From CAVRXQ01 sp963849105 (GTDB taxonomy: Bacteria > Actinomycetota > Acidimicrobiia > Acidimicrobiales > Bog-793), in NCBI GenBank assembly GCA_963849105.1, contig CAWKGD010000006.1:1-64000 (forward strand): a stretch of DNA of 64,000 bases, written 5' to 3'. The stretch's first letter is position 1; each line of letters starts with the position of its first letter. Below, one piece after another: positions 8,619-17,175 of the stretch. Below the pieces are notes generated by a model. It saw only the letters and a program-made list of their open reading frames with translations. It made no database searches and was not told the origin of the DNA. A program made the translations under genes and the position numbers.

Positions 8619-10121
8619 GTGCACGTGACCGCATACCACCGCCGCGTCCGGAGAGACGAAGAGGGCGCCACCTTGATCCTGGTCCTCGTTTTCACCCTCG
8701 TCGCCAGCTTGACCGTCGGCGGCCTGCTCACGGCCGAGCGGGCCGACCTGTCGAGCTCCGACAACTTCGCCTCGGCCCGATCGCTCGAATATGACGCCTC
8801 CACGGCGGTCAACCTGGCGATCCAGTCAATCCGCTACACCCCCCTGATCGCCCCCGGGCAGACCCTCAACGCCAGTCCGCCGATGCCGTGCTGGACCCCC
8901 ACGGGCGGCACCTACGGGGTGACCGATCCTTCGTACAACGTCACACCGGACGGGAACGACATCGCCGTGTGGTGCAGCACCGCTTGGTTCCCGACCTCGG
9001 CCAACACCCGGGTGGTCACGATCTCGGCCTGCCAGAAGGGGATATCGAACGCGGCCTGTGCCCAAAACCCGGTTCTCCAGTCCGTCGTGACCTTCGATGA
9101 CTATCCCGCCGGGGTGGGCGAGCCGGCCTGGTCGTACGGGCAGTGTGTCGTCTACTGCGGCACGGGCCAGACGGTCAACAGCTGGCTGCTTTACCCCACC
9201 GTTCCGGCCGTGAAGGGGATCTCCCCATCCGGCGGGTCGGTCACTGCTGGGAACACGATCACGATTTCCGGGTCTGGGTTCGCCCAGAATTCGACCGTCA
9301 ACTTCGTTGAGGAGTCTGGCGGCACGCCCACCACCGACAACGTCGTGATCCCAGTTTCTTCCACCGACGTAAGCGGGTCCGAGGTGCAAGCCACCGTCCC
9401 TTCGATCGTCGAAGGCAGTACCTACTACGTCACGGTTTCGACCCCAGAAGGCACCAGCGCCTACGGCCCGGTGTACACCTTCAGCTCCGGGACCCCGGTA
9501 GTCACCGGTTGGACGACCACCCCCGCGTGCAGTGCGGCCGGCTGCGCGAGCACCGGGGGGACCGCGATAACGATCTCGGGCAACAACTTCGTCGTCGGCG
9601 ACACCGTCAACTTCGTTGAGGAGTCGGGGGGCACGCCAGTGTCAGGTGGTGCAGTCGTGGGCGCCACCGGCGTCACCGTGTCGCTAACCGGCGCCAACAC
9701 CGTGGAGATAACCGCTCTTTCTCCTCCCATCGCCATCGGGAGCACCTACTTCGTGCAGGTGAGCTCACCGAACAACGGGACCGCAACTGACACCAGCTCC
9801 GTGTTCACATACCAGACGGTCGTCCCGACCGTCAACCTCATCAGCCCGACGAGCGGCAACTCTTCCACGACCATTTCCATCTACGGAACTGGGTTCCAGC
9901 AGGACGCGGTGGTGACGTTCACCTCAGAGACCAACGGGACGGCGAACGCGACTACCTACAACGCGAGCAGTGTCAACTACACCTCCTCCGTGCTGATCAC
10001 CGCCGTTCCTCCGTCGTCGCTACCGAGCGGAAGCAGCTCCGATACCTATTTCGTGACGGTGTCCACCCCCGGCATAACGGGCCAGAGCAGCTACTTCCCG
10101 GTCTTCACCGCGTCGTCGTGA
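8619..10121 (+). CDS. PilX-like membrane-anchored protein with three IPT/TIG domains
   Basis: This is about 500 residues. The N-terminus is a basic stretch, then EEGATLILVLVFTLVASLTVGGLL, one hydrophobic helix like that of PilX minor pilins, followed by a helical DLSSSDNFASARSLEYD segment. From about residue 200 there are three IPT/TIG-like Ig domains (KGISPSGGSVTAGNTITISG, GTAITISGNNF, NLISPTSGNSSTTISIYG). Domains of this kind bind surfaces or act as spacers. GTG 8619 lies seven bases after AGGGG and is preferred to ATG 8598, which overlaps the upstream gene. It is the third gene of the operon and probably a minor pilus subunit. Confidence 0.75.
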   Translation: MHVTAYHRRVRRDEEGATLILVLVFTLVASLTVGGLLTAERADLSSSDNFASARSLEYDASTAVNLAIQSIRYTPLIAPGQTLNASPPMPCWTPTGGTYGVTDPSYNVTPDGNDIAVWCSTAWFPTSANTRVVTISACQKGISNAACAQNPVLQSVVTFDDYPAGVGEPAWSYGQCVVYCGTGQTVNSWLLYPTVPAVKGISPSGGSVTAGNTITISGSGFAQNSTVNFVEESGGTPTTDNVVIPVSSTDVSGSEVQATVPSIVEGSTYYVTVSTPEGTSAYGPVYTFSSGTPVVTGWTTTPACSAAGCASTGGTAITISGNNFVVGDTVNFVEESGGTPVSGGAVVGATGVTVSLTGANTVEITALSPPIAIGSTYFVQVSSPNNGTATDTSSVFTYQTVVPTVNLISPTSGNSSTTISIYGTGFQQDAVVTFTSETNGTANATTYNASSVNYTSSVLITAVPPSSLPSGSSSDTYFVTVSTPGITGQSSYFPVFTASS

Positions 10122-10155
10122 TGCCGAGCATCGCGTCCAAAAGGACCGTCCCCCA

Positions 10156-10683
10156 ATGATCCGACCACGCTCCCCGTACCGGTTGCGCCGAGCTGACTCG
10201 GGCGAGGATGGCTTCACGCTCATCGAGATTGTCATCGTCGTGGCCATCCTCGGCGTCCTCTCCGCGATCGCAGTACTCGCGTTTGGAAACCTCGGCGGCA
10301 CCACCTCACAATCGGGTTGCCAGGAGGCCTTCCGCTCCGTACAGGGCGCGATCGAGGCCTACAAAGCGCAGATGGGCGGCTACCCGAACGCGACCCCGTC
10401 CGACGGCGGCAACAGCGCCCTCCCCGCGACCGACTCCGACCCGTCTACCCAGAACACCGCCGGCGCCACCACCGGGCCCGGATCGGAGCTACTGGCAAAG
10501 GGCGACACCTCCCCGAACACCGTTGCGTCAGCCGCCACGTCAGGACCATGGCTGCAAGTGCTTCCCGTCAGCTCGGGGCACTACTGGCTCTCGGTCTCCA
10601 ATGACGGCACGGGAACGGTGAGCGTCTACAGCAGTTCCAACGTCAAGCTAGGCACGACAGCGTCGAGCTGCCCCGCGACCTAA
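10156..10683 (+). CDS. Type IV pilin-like protein
   Basis: This 175-residue prepilin has a short leader ending in GEDG, then FTLIEIVIVVAILGVLSAIAVLAFG, with the conserved Glu5. The head contains GCQEAFRSVQGAIEAYKAQMGGYP, the pattern seen in actinobacterial type IV pilins. It ends in a serine-rich strand region with a terminal Cys that could pair with the Cys of GCQ. Start ATG 10156 follows aaaagga by ten bases. It closes the minor-pilin operon. A short AGCCC/GGGCT hairpin just after the stop could be a weak terminator. Confidence 0.87.
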   Translation: MIRPRSPYRLRRADSGEDGFTLIEIVIVVAILGVLSAIAVLAFGNLGGTTSQSGCQEAFRSVQGAIEAYKAQMGGYPNATPSDGGNSALPATDSDPSTQNTAGATTGPGSELLAKGDTSPNTVASAATSGPWLQVLPVSSGHYWLSVSNDGTGTVSVYSSSNVKLGTTASSCPAT

Positions 10684-11094
10684 AGCAAGCCCCTCGGTGG
10701 GCTAGGACGCCGCCTGGCCATCCCGCGGTCGAACGCGGCAGAGACCGCAGGAACGTGCAGTGTTACGGACCGCGGAACGCAACTGCCGCAGCCTTCTTGC
10801 GATGAATTGCGACTTCGCGGATCACCCACAACCTGCAGAGTTCCGACCCGTCAACTAATGAATCGAGAAGTTGGGCTCGCCCTCACACGTGAACGGGCGA
10901 CATCATCCACATCAATTCATCCACCGAGCGTTTCGGTCTGAACGCCTGGTGTGTTACACGCGCGCAGTGTTGGAGTCTCTTCGCAAGGACACCGCTCGTG
11001 CGTCGGCGCCTAGCTTGACGTCCGGTCAAGGTGATACCCAAGCGCGGGCGATCAGTACTGAGAGAACTGCAGGATCATGCGCCGACTCGTGTCA
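10684..11094. other. Intergenic, nothing recognised
   Basis: No frame here carries a domain or consistent codon bias. The first 30 bases contain a small hairpin (agcccctcggtgggct) after the pilin operon. The rest shows no repeat, tRNA or clear promoter. Confidence 0.4.
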
Positions 11095-11310
11095 TCACGC
11101 AGTGCCAGCGATCCCCGCGTGTACGAGAAGAGAGTGAAGCTCAGTCAAGAGCGCATTGTCGTACGAACGTAAGAAGTTGACGTGATCGTAGAGGGCATCG
11201 ATGTGACTTTGCTGCGCCCCGACAACGACAAGCAACGTAATCAGCGCTGCCCCAAAAACGACGAGCGCAACAACCATTAGCAAGATAGTGACGCGATTGA
11301 TCTCACTCAT
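11095..11310 (-). CDS. Small single-pass membrane protein
   Basis: This 71-residue protein reads MSEINRVTILLMVVALVVFG and continues through one strong transmembrane helix, then an amphipathic tail with QQSHIDALYDHVNFLRSYDNAL. ATG 11310 has ggtggaag upstream. A longer frame starting at 11361 exists but lacks that signal. No family is recognised. Topology would place the helical tail on one face of the membrane, possibly as a coiled-coil partner of another protein. Confidence 0.5.
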   Translation of the reverse strand: MSEINRVTILLMVVALVVFGAALITLLVVVGAQQSHIDALYDHVNFLRSYDNALLTELHSLLVHAGIAGTA

Positions 11311-11848
11311 CAGGTTCTTCCACCCCAGCGGTATGTCCAGCCTCTTGTGAGGTGGACTCAACTCACTAGCGTTGCGCTGATCCGACGCGAAAGGAATAGT
11401 GAGATCGGTTGTAGACCGCTCAATTCGGGTCTTTCGTCGTCCGCTTCACGCTCCAAGTGATTGTGCCACCACACGACGTGCTCGATTCTGCTCGATATCA
11501 CAGGCGCCTCTGTGGACGCCGCCATCTCCCGATTACGCGATTCGGCGTTGACCCCGAACGCCCGAGTCGATTCCGGGGTCAGATATGTCGGATTCGAGCA
11601 CGACGCTGCACCGCGCTTCCGCTCGCGTCTTCGCTTCGCTTCACTCCGCGAGTTCGGATTGGTATTTCCGATACACAGACGGATGCGAGATTACGAGGTT
11701 CGATCCGCGTACGGATCGGCCGGGAGCGCCTTCTTCCTCGGGCGGCATGACCATCGCTCGCGTCGCCATATCGAGCACCTCACATTGATCCTCCATCACT
11801 GCAGAGCGGGAACACAGCGATCGGGATCGTCTCTTCGTCGCTCATATC
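11311..11848. other. Intergenic, nothing recognised
   Basis: Overlapping short frames occur on both strands but none has a start with a ribosome site, a domain, or regular third-position GC. It separates the small membrane protein from a broken penicillin-binding protein gene and may contain remnants of lost genes. Confidence 0.4.
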
Positions 11849-13300
11849 ATGCCGCCGGTGAGGCTCAACGATGGAAGGCATCGGACGCTGCAGGGTTTCG
11901 TCGCCATCCTCCTGCTGGGTGCCATCCTCGCGGCATGCGGTAGCGGTGCGGGTGGCCCTCGGTCGACGGTGAAGTCGTTTCTCGCAAGTTGGGCCAGACG
12001 CAACTGGTCGTCGATGCAGCGCTTCGTCGATGACGCTCCCCCGGATTTTCGCCAGGTCAACGCGGCGGCGCTTGCCGACCTCCAAGTGACAAAGGCGGAC
12101 CTTTCTCGCCGGTACTCCCGTTGAATCGGGGACGAGCGCGAAGGTTCCGGTCACCGAACTCCTCAAGATCCCGGCATTTGGGACCTGGACCGTCCACTCG
12201 TCACTGCACCTCAAGGAACGCTCCGGTCGATGGGCCGTCGAGTGGTCTCCCCGAACGATCGATCCCGCGCTCGCTCCCGGCGCTCATTTCGCTCTGACGA
12301 CGACGTGGTCACCTCGGGAACCGATTCTCGGCGCCGGCGGCGTGCCACTCACGATCGAAAAGAAGGTCGTGGACATCGGTGTCGAGGGCCGCTTCGTGAA
12401 AGCGCCCGCTTCGCTTTCGACCGCGCTCATCGCCGCCGGCGCAACGAGCAGTGAAGTCAGCGCTGCCCTGGTCGCGGCGAAGAAAAACCCGACCTACTTC
12501 GAACCGGTCTTCACCGTCAGCTGGGCGCGGTATCTCCAACTCAAACCGACGCTTTATCCATTGCCGGGAACGGTGTTCCAGGCCACCTCCGCTCGAACGG
12601 CGATCACCCCTGGTCTCGAGGCACACATAGTCGGAAGTGTCGGTCCGATCACCGCCCAGGAGCTCAGCGAACTCGGCGAGCCATACAACGCGAGCAGCGT
12701 CGTCGGCCAGACCGGCCTCGAACAGGTCTTCCAGAGCCAGCTCGCCGGAACGCCCGGCGTCGCGATCACTGTCGTCGATGCAGACGGCGCGTCAAGGACG
12801 CTCGCCGCCACCGCTCCACGGCCGGGCAACGCATTCGAAACGAGCATCGACCCGGCGGTGCAGGGAGCCGCGGAGGCGGCGCTGGCCGGAGAACCGAAGA
12901 ATGCCGCGCTCGTCGCCGTCCGCACTTCGACGGGACAGCTGCTCGCATCGGTGAGCGACCCGATCTCGTACGGCTTCGATCAGGCCATCGACGGGGCTTT
13001 CCCCCCAGGTTCGACCTTCAAGACCATCACCAGCACGGCGCTCATCGACGATGGTTTCTCACCCACTTCGGCGGCAACGTGTCCGACGACGATCACCGTC
13101 GGAGGCGAGGTGTTCCACAACGCTGCAGGCGAGGCGCCAGTCGCGAACCTCGCTCAGGCGTTTACTGAGTCGTGCAACACCGCCTTCATTGGACTCGCCA
13201 CCTCGCATCTCAAGTTGTCGAGCCTGCAAACTGCCGCGGCGCTCTACGACATCGGAAGGACGCCGGAGATGGGTCTCCCGGCGTTCGGTAGCCGAGCCGG
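11849..13300 (+). pseudogene. Penicillin-binding protein, frameshifted and truncated
   Basis: The first part (11849-12124) encodes a lipoprotein signal (LLLGAILAAC) and the start of an NTF2-like MecA_N domain, then stops. The next frame continues without a break of homology through WSPRTIDPALAPGAHFAL, a dimerisation domain, and the transpeptidase motifs SxxK (PPGSTFKT) and SxN (ESCNTAF). One frameshift therefore lies near 12085-12115. After LPAFGSR the similarity ends at about 13290, before the KTG motif, so the third catalytic motif is lost. An intact version would be a class B cell-wall transpeptidase. The second frame stays open to 13412. Confidence 0.75.
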
Positions 13301-13375
13301 GCTTACCCCGGCCGTGCACCCTGAGAGCCGGCCCAGCGTCTCCCGCAGGATGGCCAGGATCTGCTCGCTCGGCAT
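13290..13375 (-). pseudogene. Possible N-terminal fragment of a DinB-like protein
   Basis: From ATG 13375 the minus strand reads MPSEQILAILRETLGRLSG and then SPARL, a pattern seen at the start of DinB/mycothiol-dependent family proteins. The frame then runs into antisense penicillin-binding protein sequence. This suggests a rearrangement joined two broken genes. The match is short and made by eye. Confidence 0.25.
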
Positions 13376-13471
13376 CACACGGCGCGGTACCGAGCGATCT
13401 TCGGTCGCTTAGTCGTCGCAAGTCCAGCGCTCGCTGCTCGTCCCTCGACAAACCTCAGCGGCTGAAAGGTG

Positions 13472-13753
13472 CTAACCGCTCCGGCTCACGGCTTGAGTGG
13501 CGCTTGCCAAGGTCGCACCCTCAGAGACAACAGATCTTCCTTCACGAGCCCACGGAGGTCGAGACTTCGGTGGCGGGTACCCATACCGAGCGATCGTCGC
13601 CGAGGTCCACCCGATCCACCAGCCTCCGCAAACCGGCAGCACGGTGCGTAACTTGTCGGACTTACCCGCAACGATTAGGCCGAGCAAGATGATGGCCCAG
13701 ACGATTGCACAACCGACGCTGTAGGCCGTGTAAGTCTCCAGTCGATCTCTCAT
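13472..13753 (-). CDS. Small membrane protein, unknown function
   Basis: About 93 residues start at ATG 13753 (MRDRLETYTAYSVG). Two hydrophobic segments follow: AIVWAIILLGLIVAG and a Gly/Trp-rich stretch LPVCGGWWIGWTSATIA. The C-terminus is polar. GTG 13774 could add seven residues. No family is recognised. Third-position GC is weaker in the last 30 codons, so the true end may have been altered. Confidence 0.45.
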   Translation of the reverse strand: MRDRLETYTAYSVGCAIVWAIILLGLIVAGKSDKLRTVLPVCGGWWIGWTSATIARYGYPPPKSRPPWAREGRSVVSEGATLASATQAVSRSG

Positions 13754-13888
13754 CCGCGGATCATCCCAGGGCACCCGGTGGTGTCACAACCAGCATTGGC
13801 TCCGCCGCCGCGCCGGGTGTCTGAGTTTCGGCGTCGCCGCAGCTTGGTGCCTGGCGTCTGTTCGCCAAGTGCTACATCGTCGAGTTCG

Positions 13889-14572
13889 TCAATCAACCTG
13901 CGCGCCGGTCGGCAGTTTCCAAATCAGCAGCGCGGCGACTCCTGTGGCGCGGTAGCCGTTGATGTCGACGTCACCATCGGAAACATCGATGAAAAGACGC
14001 GCCCCCGGCACGGGCGGGGAACTCAAAATCGCGCGCCGGTGACCATTACAACCTGGTGCGCTCGGCGACGTGCAGTCGCGATTCCAGGTCGCTTGCACCG
14101 AACCCCCCCACCCGTCTTGGAAGACCCATGCGTTCACGACTGCCATCGCCGCGCTGATTTGCGACGAGCTCGCGACAACTCCCCAAACGCTGTATTCCGT
14201 GACGACTCCAGGTGCAGGGGCGAACGACGGGTCCTGGTTGAGCTCGAGCGCTCGGGTCACCAGCGCGTTGTACGCCGTCGTGCGTTGCGCTGGTGGAAGT
14301 CCGAACGAAGACCGAATGGCATTGATGCGATGGAAAACCACTCCACTTACGCTCGCCGCCGCCGATTGTTGGCGCGCTGCGCCGGTTGCGGGGTGGACCG
14401 CGAAAACCGGGTGAGCAAGAGCACCGATTGCAACAACGGCGCTCAGGCGTCCAACCGCCCCGGCGCGCGTGAAATGCAGACGCCTCCTCGACACGGGTCC
14501 GAATGATTGCGAACCGGGGGGTGCCACGTCAACCGTCAGATCTGAGTGCCGAGAAGGCGATGCCTGCGGCAC
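13889..14572 (-). CDS. Secreted CAP/SCP-domain protein
   Basis: This 227-residue protein has a basic N-terminal region and a hydrophobic signal (GAVGRLSAVVAIGALAHPVFA). Residues 75-225 then match a CAP (cysteine-rich secretory/PR-1) domain: VFHRINAIRSSFGLPP, an ELNQDPSF segment, and CNGHRRAIL followed by PGARLFIDV. These domains act outside the cell; in bacteria the role is often unknown. The two cysteines before GHRR probably form a disulfide. The usual first His of the CAP tetrad is not obvious. GTG 14572 directly abuts the stop of the GGDEF-EAL gene upstream, suggesting one transcript. Confidence 0.7.
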   Translation of the reverse strand: MPQASPSRHSDLTVDVAPPGSQSFGPVSRRRLHFTRAGAVGRLSAVVAIGALAHPVFAVHPATGAARQQSAAASVSGVVFHRINAIRSSFGLPPAQRTTAYNALVTRALELNQDPSFAPAPGVVTEYSVWGVVASSSQISAAMAVVNAWVFQDGWGGSVQATWNRDCTSPSAPGCNGHRRAILSSPPVPGARLFIDVSDGDVDINGYRATGVAALLIWKLPTGAQVD

Positions 14573-16930
14573 CTATCCGCTCACCACGGGATCGGGCTCT
14601 TGCGGGGAAGTGGACCAGGTGGCGGCGGGCGCAGCAAGGGGATCTCTGTCCGACAGGTCGAGTTCATCAGCCGGCTTTGGCCGACTGATCAGAAACCCCT
14701 GCGCGAAGTCGCAACCGAATCCCGCCAATTCCTCAAGCGTCGCGGCGTCTTCGATGCCTTCTGCGACCACGCGCATCCCCAAGGCATGGCCAAGCTCGAT
14801 TGTCGATCGCACGAGGTTGTCGTCGCGACCATCGCCCCCACCGAGCTTCAGGATGAGGCTGCGGTCGAGTTTCAGCTCTCCGACCGCGAGGTTGCTCAAG
14901 TACGCGAGCGAAGTGAAACCGGCGCCAAAGTCGTCGATCGACATCACGACACCGATACTGCGAAGGTCCTCGATCACTCGCTTCGATCGGTCGTAATCCG
15001 AGATCACGCAAGTTTCGGTGATCTCAAGAACGAGGCACTCGGGCGGAAGGTTGTGTCGCTCGAGGGCGTTCTTCACCGATTCGCCGAATCCGTCCTCGAG
15101 CAGATTGCTCGCCGAGACGTTGACGGATACGACGAGATTTTCCCCCGAGGCGCGCCACTTCGCGCACTGGGTGAGTGCGCCGTCGAGCACGAGGCGCGTC
15201 AAGGCAGGCATCAACCCGGCGTCTTCGACGAGCGGCAGGAATTGGACCGGTGGCAGATCGCCGAGCCGCGGGTGCTGCCAGCGCACCAACGCCTCCACCG
15301 CTTTCACCTTGTGGTCGCGCAGGTCGAGTTGGGGCTGGAAGTGGAGCGCAAACTGCTTCTTGTCGACTGCCTCACGCAGTTCCTCGACGAGTTGCAGCAA
15401 GTTGCCGTCGTGGTCGAGTGCGGCGTCATACATCTCGAACGGCTCGCTGCGTAGTTTCGCTCGGTACATCGCGCTGTCGGCGCAACGCAAAAGTCCGACA
15501 CCGTCGGTGGCGTGGGCAGGAGCGAGCGCGATCCCGATGCTCGCGCTGATGTGCGATTCGACGGCGTTGAGCATGAACGGCTCTTTGAGGCTCGCCGCGA
15601 CGCGTCGGGCAATCACGCGCGCGTAGTCGCCGTCGGCGCCGAACAACACCGCCGCGAACTCGTCGCCACCGAGACGGACGAGCAGGTCGGTGCTGCGCAG
15701 CGATCGCGTGAGGCGCGGCCCAAGTTGGCCGAGCAGCTCGTCGCCGGCCGCGTGGCCAAACGAGTCGTTGATCTCCTTGAAATGGTCGAGGTCGATGAAC
15801 AGGAAGGCCAGCTGCAGTTTTCCGCCTGAATGATCGTCGGGATCCGCGAAGAAGCTGTCGAGAACCTGTGTCAGTCGTCGCCGGTTGCCGAGGCCGGTGA
15901 GCTCGTCGGTGATCGATTGCAGCTGCCGTTGAGCAGTGAGTGTGCGCATCTGCCTCACCGAGAAGCTGAGGCGCACTCCGGCAACGACAAGGGTCGCGGT
16001 CGCAAGCGCGATCGCTGGCCGACCGACATGATCTGAGGTGGCGATAAACAGAATCGCGAGCCCGCTGATCGCCGCGATCCCAGGCAAGACGAAGCCCGTC
16101 GGCTTATCCAAATACTTCGGGTCGGAAGGTGGCTGCCGCACCCAAACGGCATTGGCGATCAGCACGAAGGCAATCGGCCAGGCGATCGAGTTCGCGACGA
16201 CCGCCAGCCGGGTCGCGCCAAATGACGACGACTGAAACAGGTTGAACGTGTCGCCTGCGGCATTCACCGAGCAAGCAGCGGCGATCAAGACCCAGGGAAG
16301 CCGACGCCGATCACGCATCAACGCCGTGGCGCCGATCACGAGACCGAACAGGACGAGGTCACCGACCGGATAGATGAGGTTCGTCACCGCCGACGTCGAA
16401 CCGAGTCGGCTGAGTCGCTCGACGCCGTGAAATGCGAATGCAGCGCACAGCGCCGCGGCGCCCAGCCCGGCGACCAAACCGTCGATCCAGCTCGCAAAGG
16501 ACAAGCCGCGCATCTGACGGCGCATGAACACAACGATCGCCGCGTACGCGAACGGATAGAAGCCGACATAGAAAACGTCCTTCAGCGACACCGCGGGAGG
16601 TGTCGCTCCGCCGAGCGACTCGACCGTGAGCACGATGTCGCCTGCGCACCACAAAAGCAGGGCGATCCCAAAAAGCAGCGCGACAAGCCGGCCCGGTCGG
16701 TGGACGAACACCCGCGAAAGGCACCATCCCGCGGTCAACAGCTCAAAACCATCAACCATCCATCCGTCGACAGCCGGAACGTAACTCAGCGTCGAACGGA
16801 GGACAATTGACACCGTGTACGCCGCGATCAGTGCGGCGAGCGTGGTATCGGTCATGACGAGTCGCCTGACGAATGCCTCGCCGCGCGCGGAGTTCGCCTT
16901 CGGCTCGGCGGAAACCGTCACGGATGCCAT
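14573..16930 (-). CDS. Membrane GGDEF-EAL cyclic-di-GMP enzyme
   Basis: This 785-residue protein has eight or so membrane helices in residues 25-330. A GGDEF domain (motif RLGGDEFAA near 420) and an EAL domain (AVEALVRW near 543, DDFGAG near 663, VVAEGIED, QGFLISRP) follow. Both active-site motifs look intact, so it could make and break cyclic-di-GMP. No known ligand domain is seen; the membrane part resembles an MHYT-free seven-helix sensor. ATG 16930 sits behind GGAGG and is preferred to the longer frame. Given two pilus clusters nearby, a role in motility or attachment control is a reasonable inference. Confidence 0.9.
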   Translation of the reverse strand: MASVTVSAEPKANSARGEAFVRRLVMTDTTLAALIAAYTVSIVLRSTLSYVPAVDGWMVDGFELLTAGWCLSRVFVHRPGRLVALLFGIALLLWCAGDIVLTVESLGGATPPAVSLKDVFYVGFYPFAYAAIVVFMRRQMRGLSFASWIDGLVAGLGAAALCAAFAFHGVERLSRLGSTSAVTNLIYPVGDLVLFGLVIGATALMRDRRRLPWVLIAAACSVNAAGDTFNLFQSSSFGATRLAVVANSIAWPIAFVLIANAVWVRQPPSDPKYLDKPTGFVLPGIAAISGLAILFIATSDHVGRPAIALATATLVVAGVRLSFSVRQMRTLTAQRQLQSITDELTGLGNRRRLTQVLDSFFADPDDHSGGKLQLAFLFIDLDHFKEINDSFGHAAGDELLGQLGPRLTRSLRSTDLLVRLGGDEFAAVLFGADGDYARVIARRVAASLKEPFMLNAVESHISASIGIALAPAHATDGVGLLRCADSAMYRAKLRSEPFEMYDAALDHDGNLLQLVEELREAVDKKQFALHFQPQLDLRDHKVKAVEALVRWQHPRLGDLPPVQFLPLVEDAGLMPALTRLVLDGALTQCAKWRASGENLVVSVNVSASNLLEDGFGESVKNALERHNLPPECLVLEITETCVISDYDRSKRVIEDLRSIGVVMSIDDFGAGFTSLAYLSNLAVGELKLDRSLILKLGGGDGRDDNLVRSTIELGHALGMRVVAEGIEDAATLEELAGFGCDFAQGFLISRPKPADELDLSDRDPLAAPAATWSTSPQEPDPVVSG

Positions 16931-17175
16931 GCGCTGCCTCCATCGCGCCGCCCGTCGTCCTCGTCCGGACGCCACACGGCGCGTTTGTCAAACGGCTCTC
17001 CTGGTAAGAAACGTCACTCTCAGTACCGAAATTGAGTCAATTGGCTCAGATGAACGGCCGATTTGCGTTAGGGCTGCGAGCGGGCGCTCCCCTTCCGTCG
17101 GAAACCCGGTTCACCCGCAGTCGATGACGCTCAAACGCCGGTTAGGTGAACCTGAGGTGACCCGTCAGCCCGACG

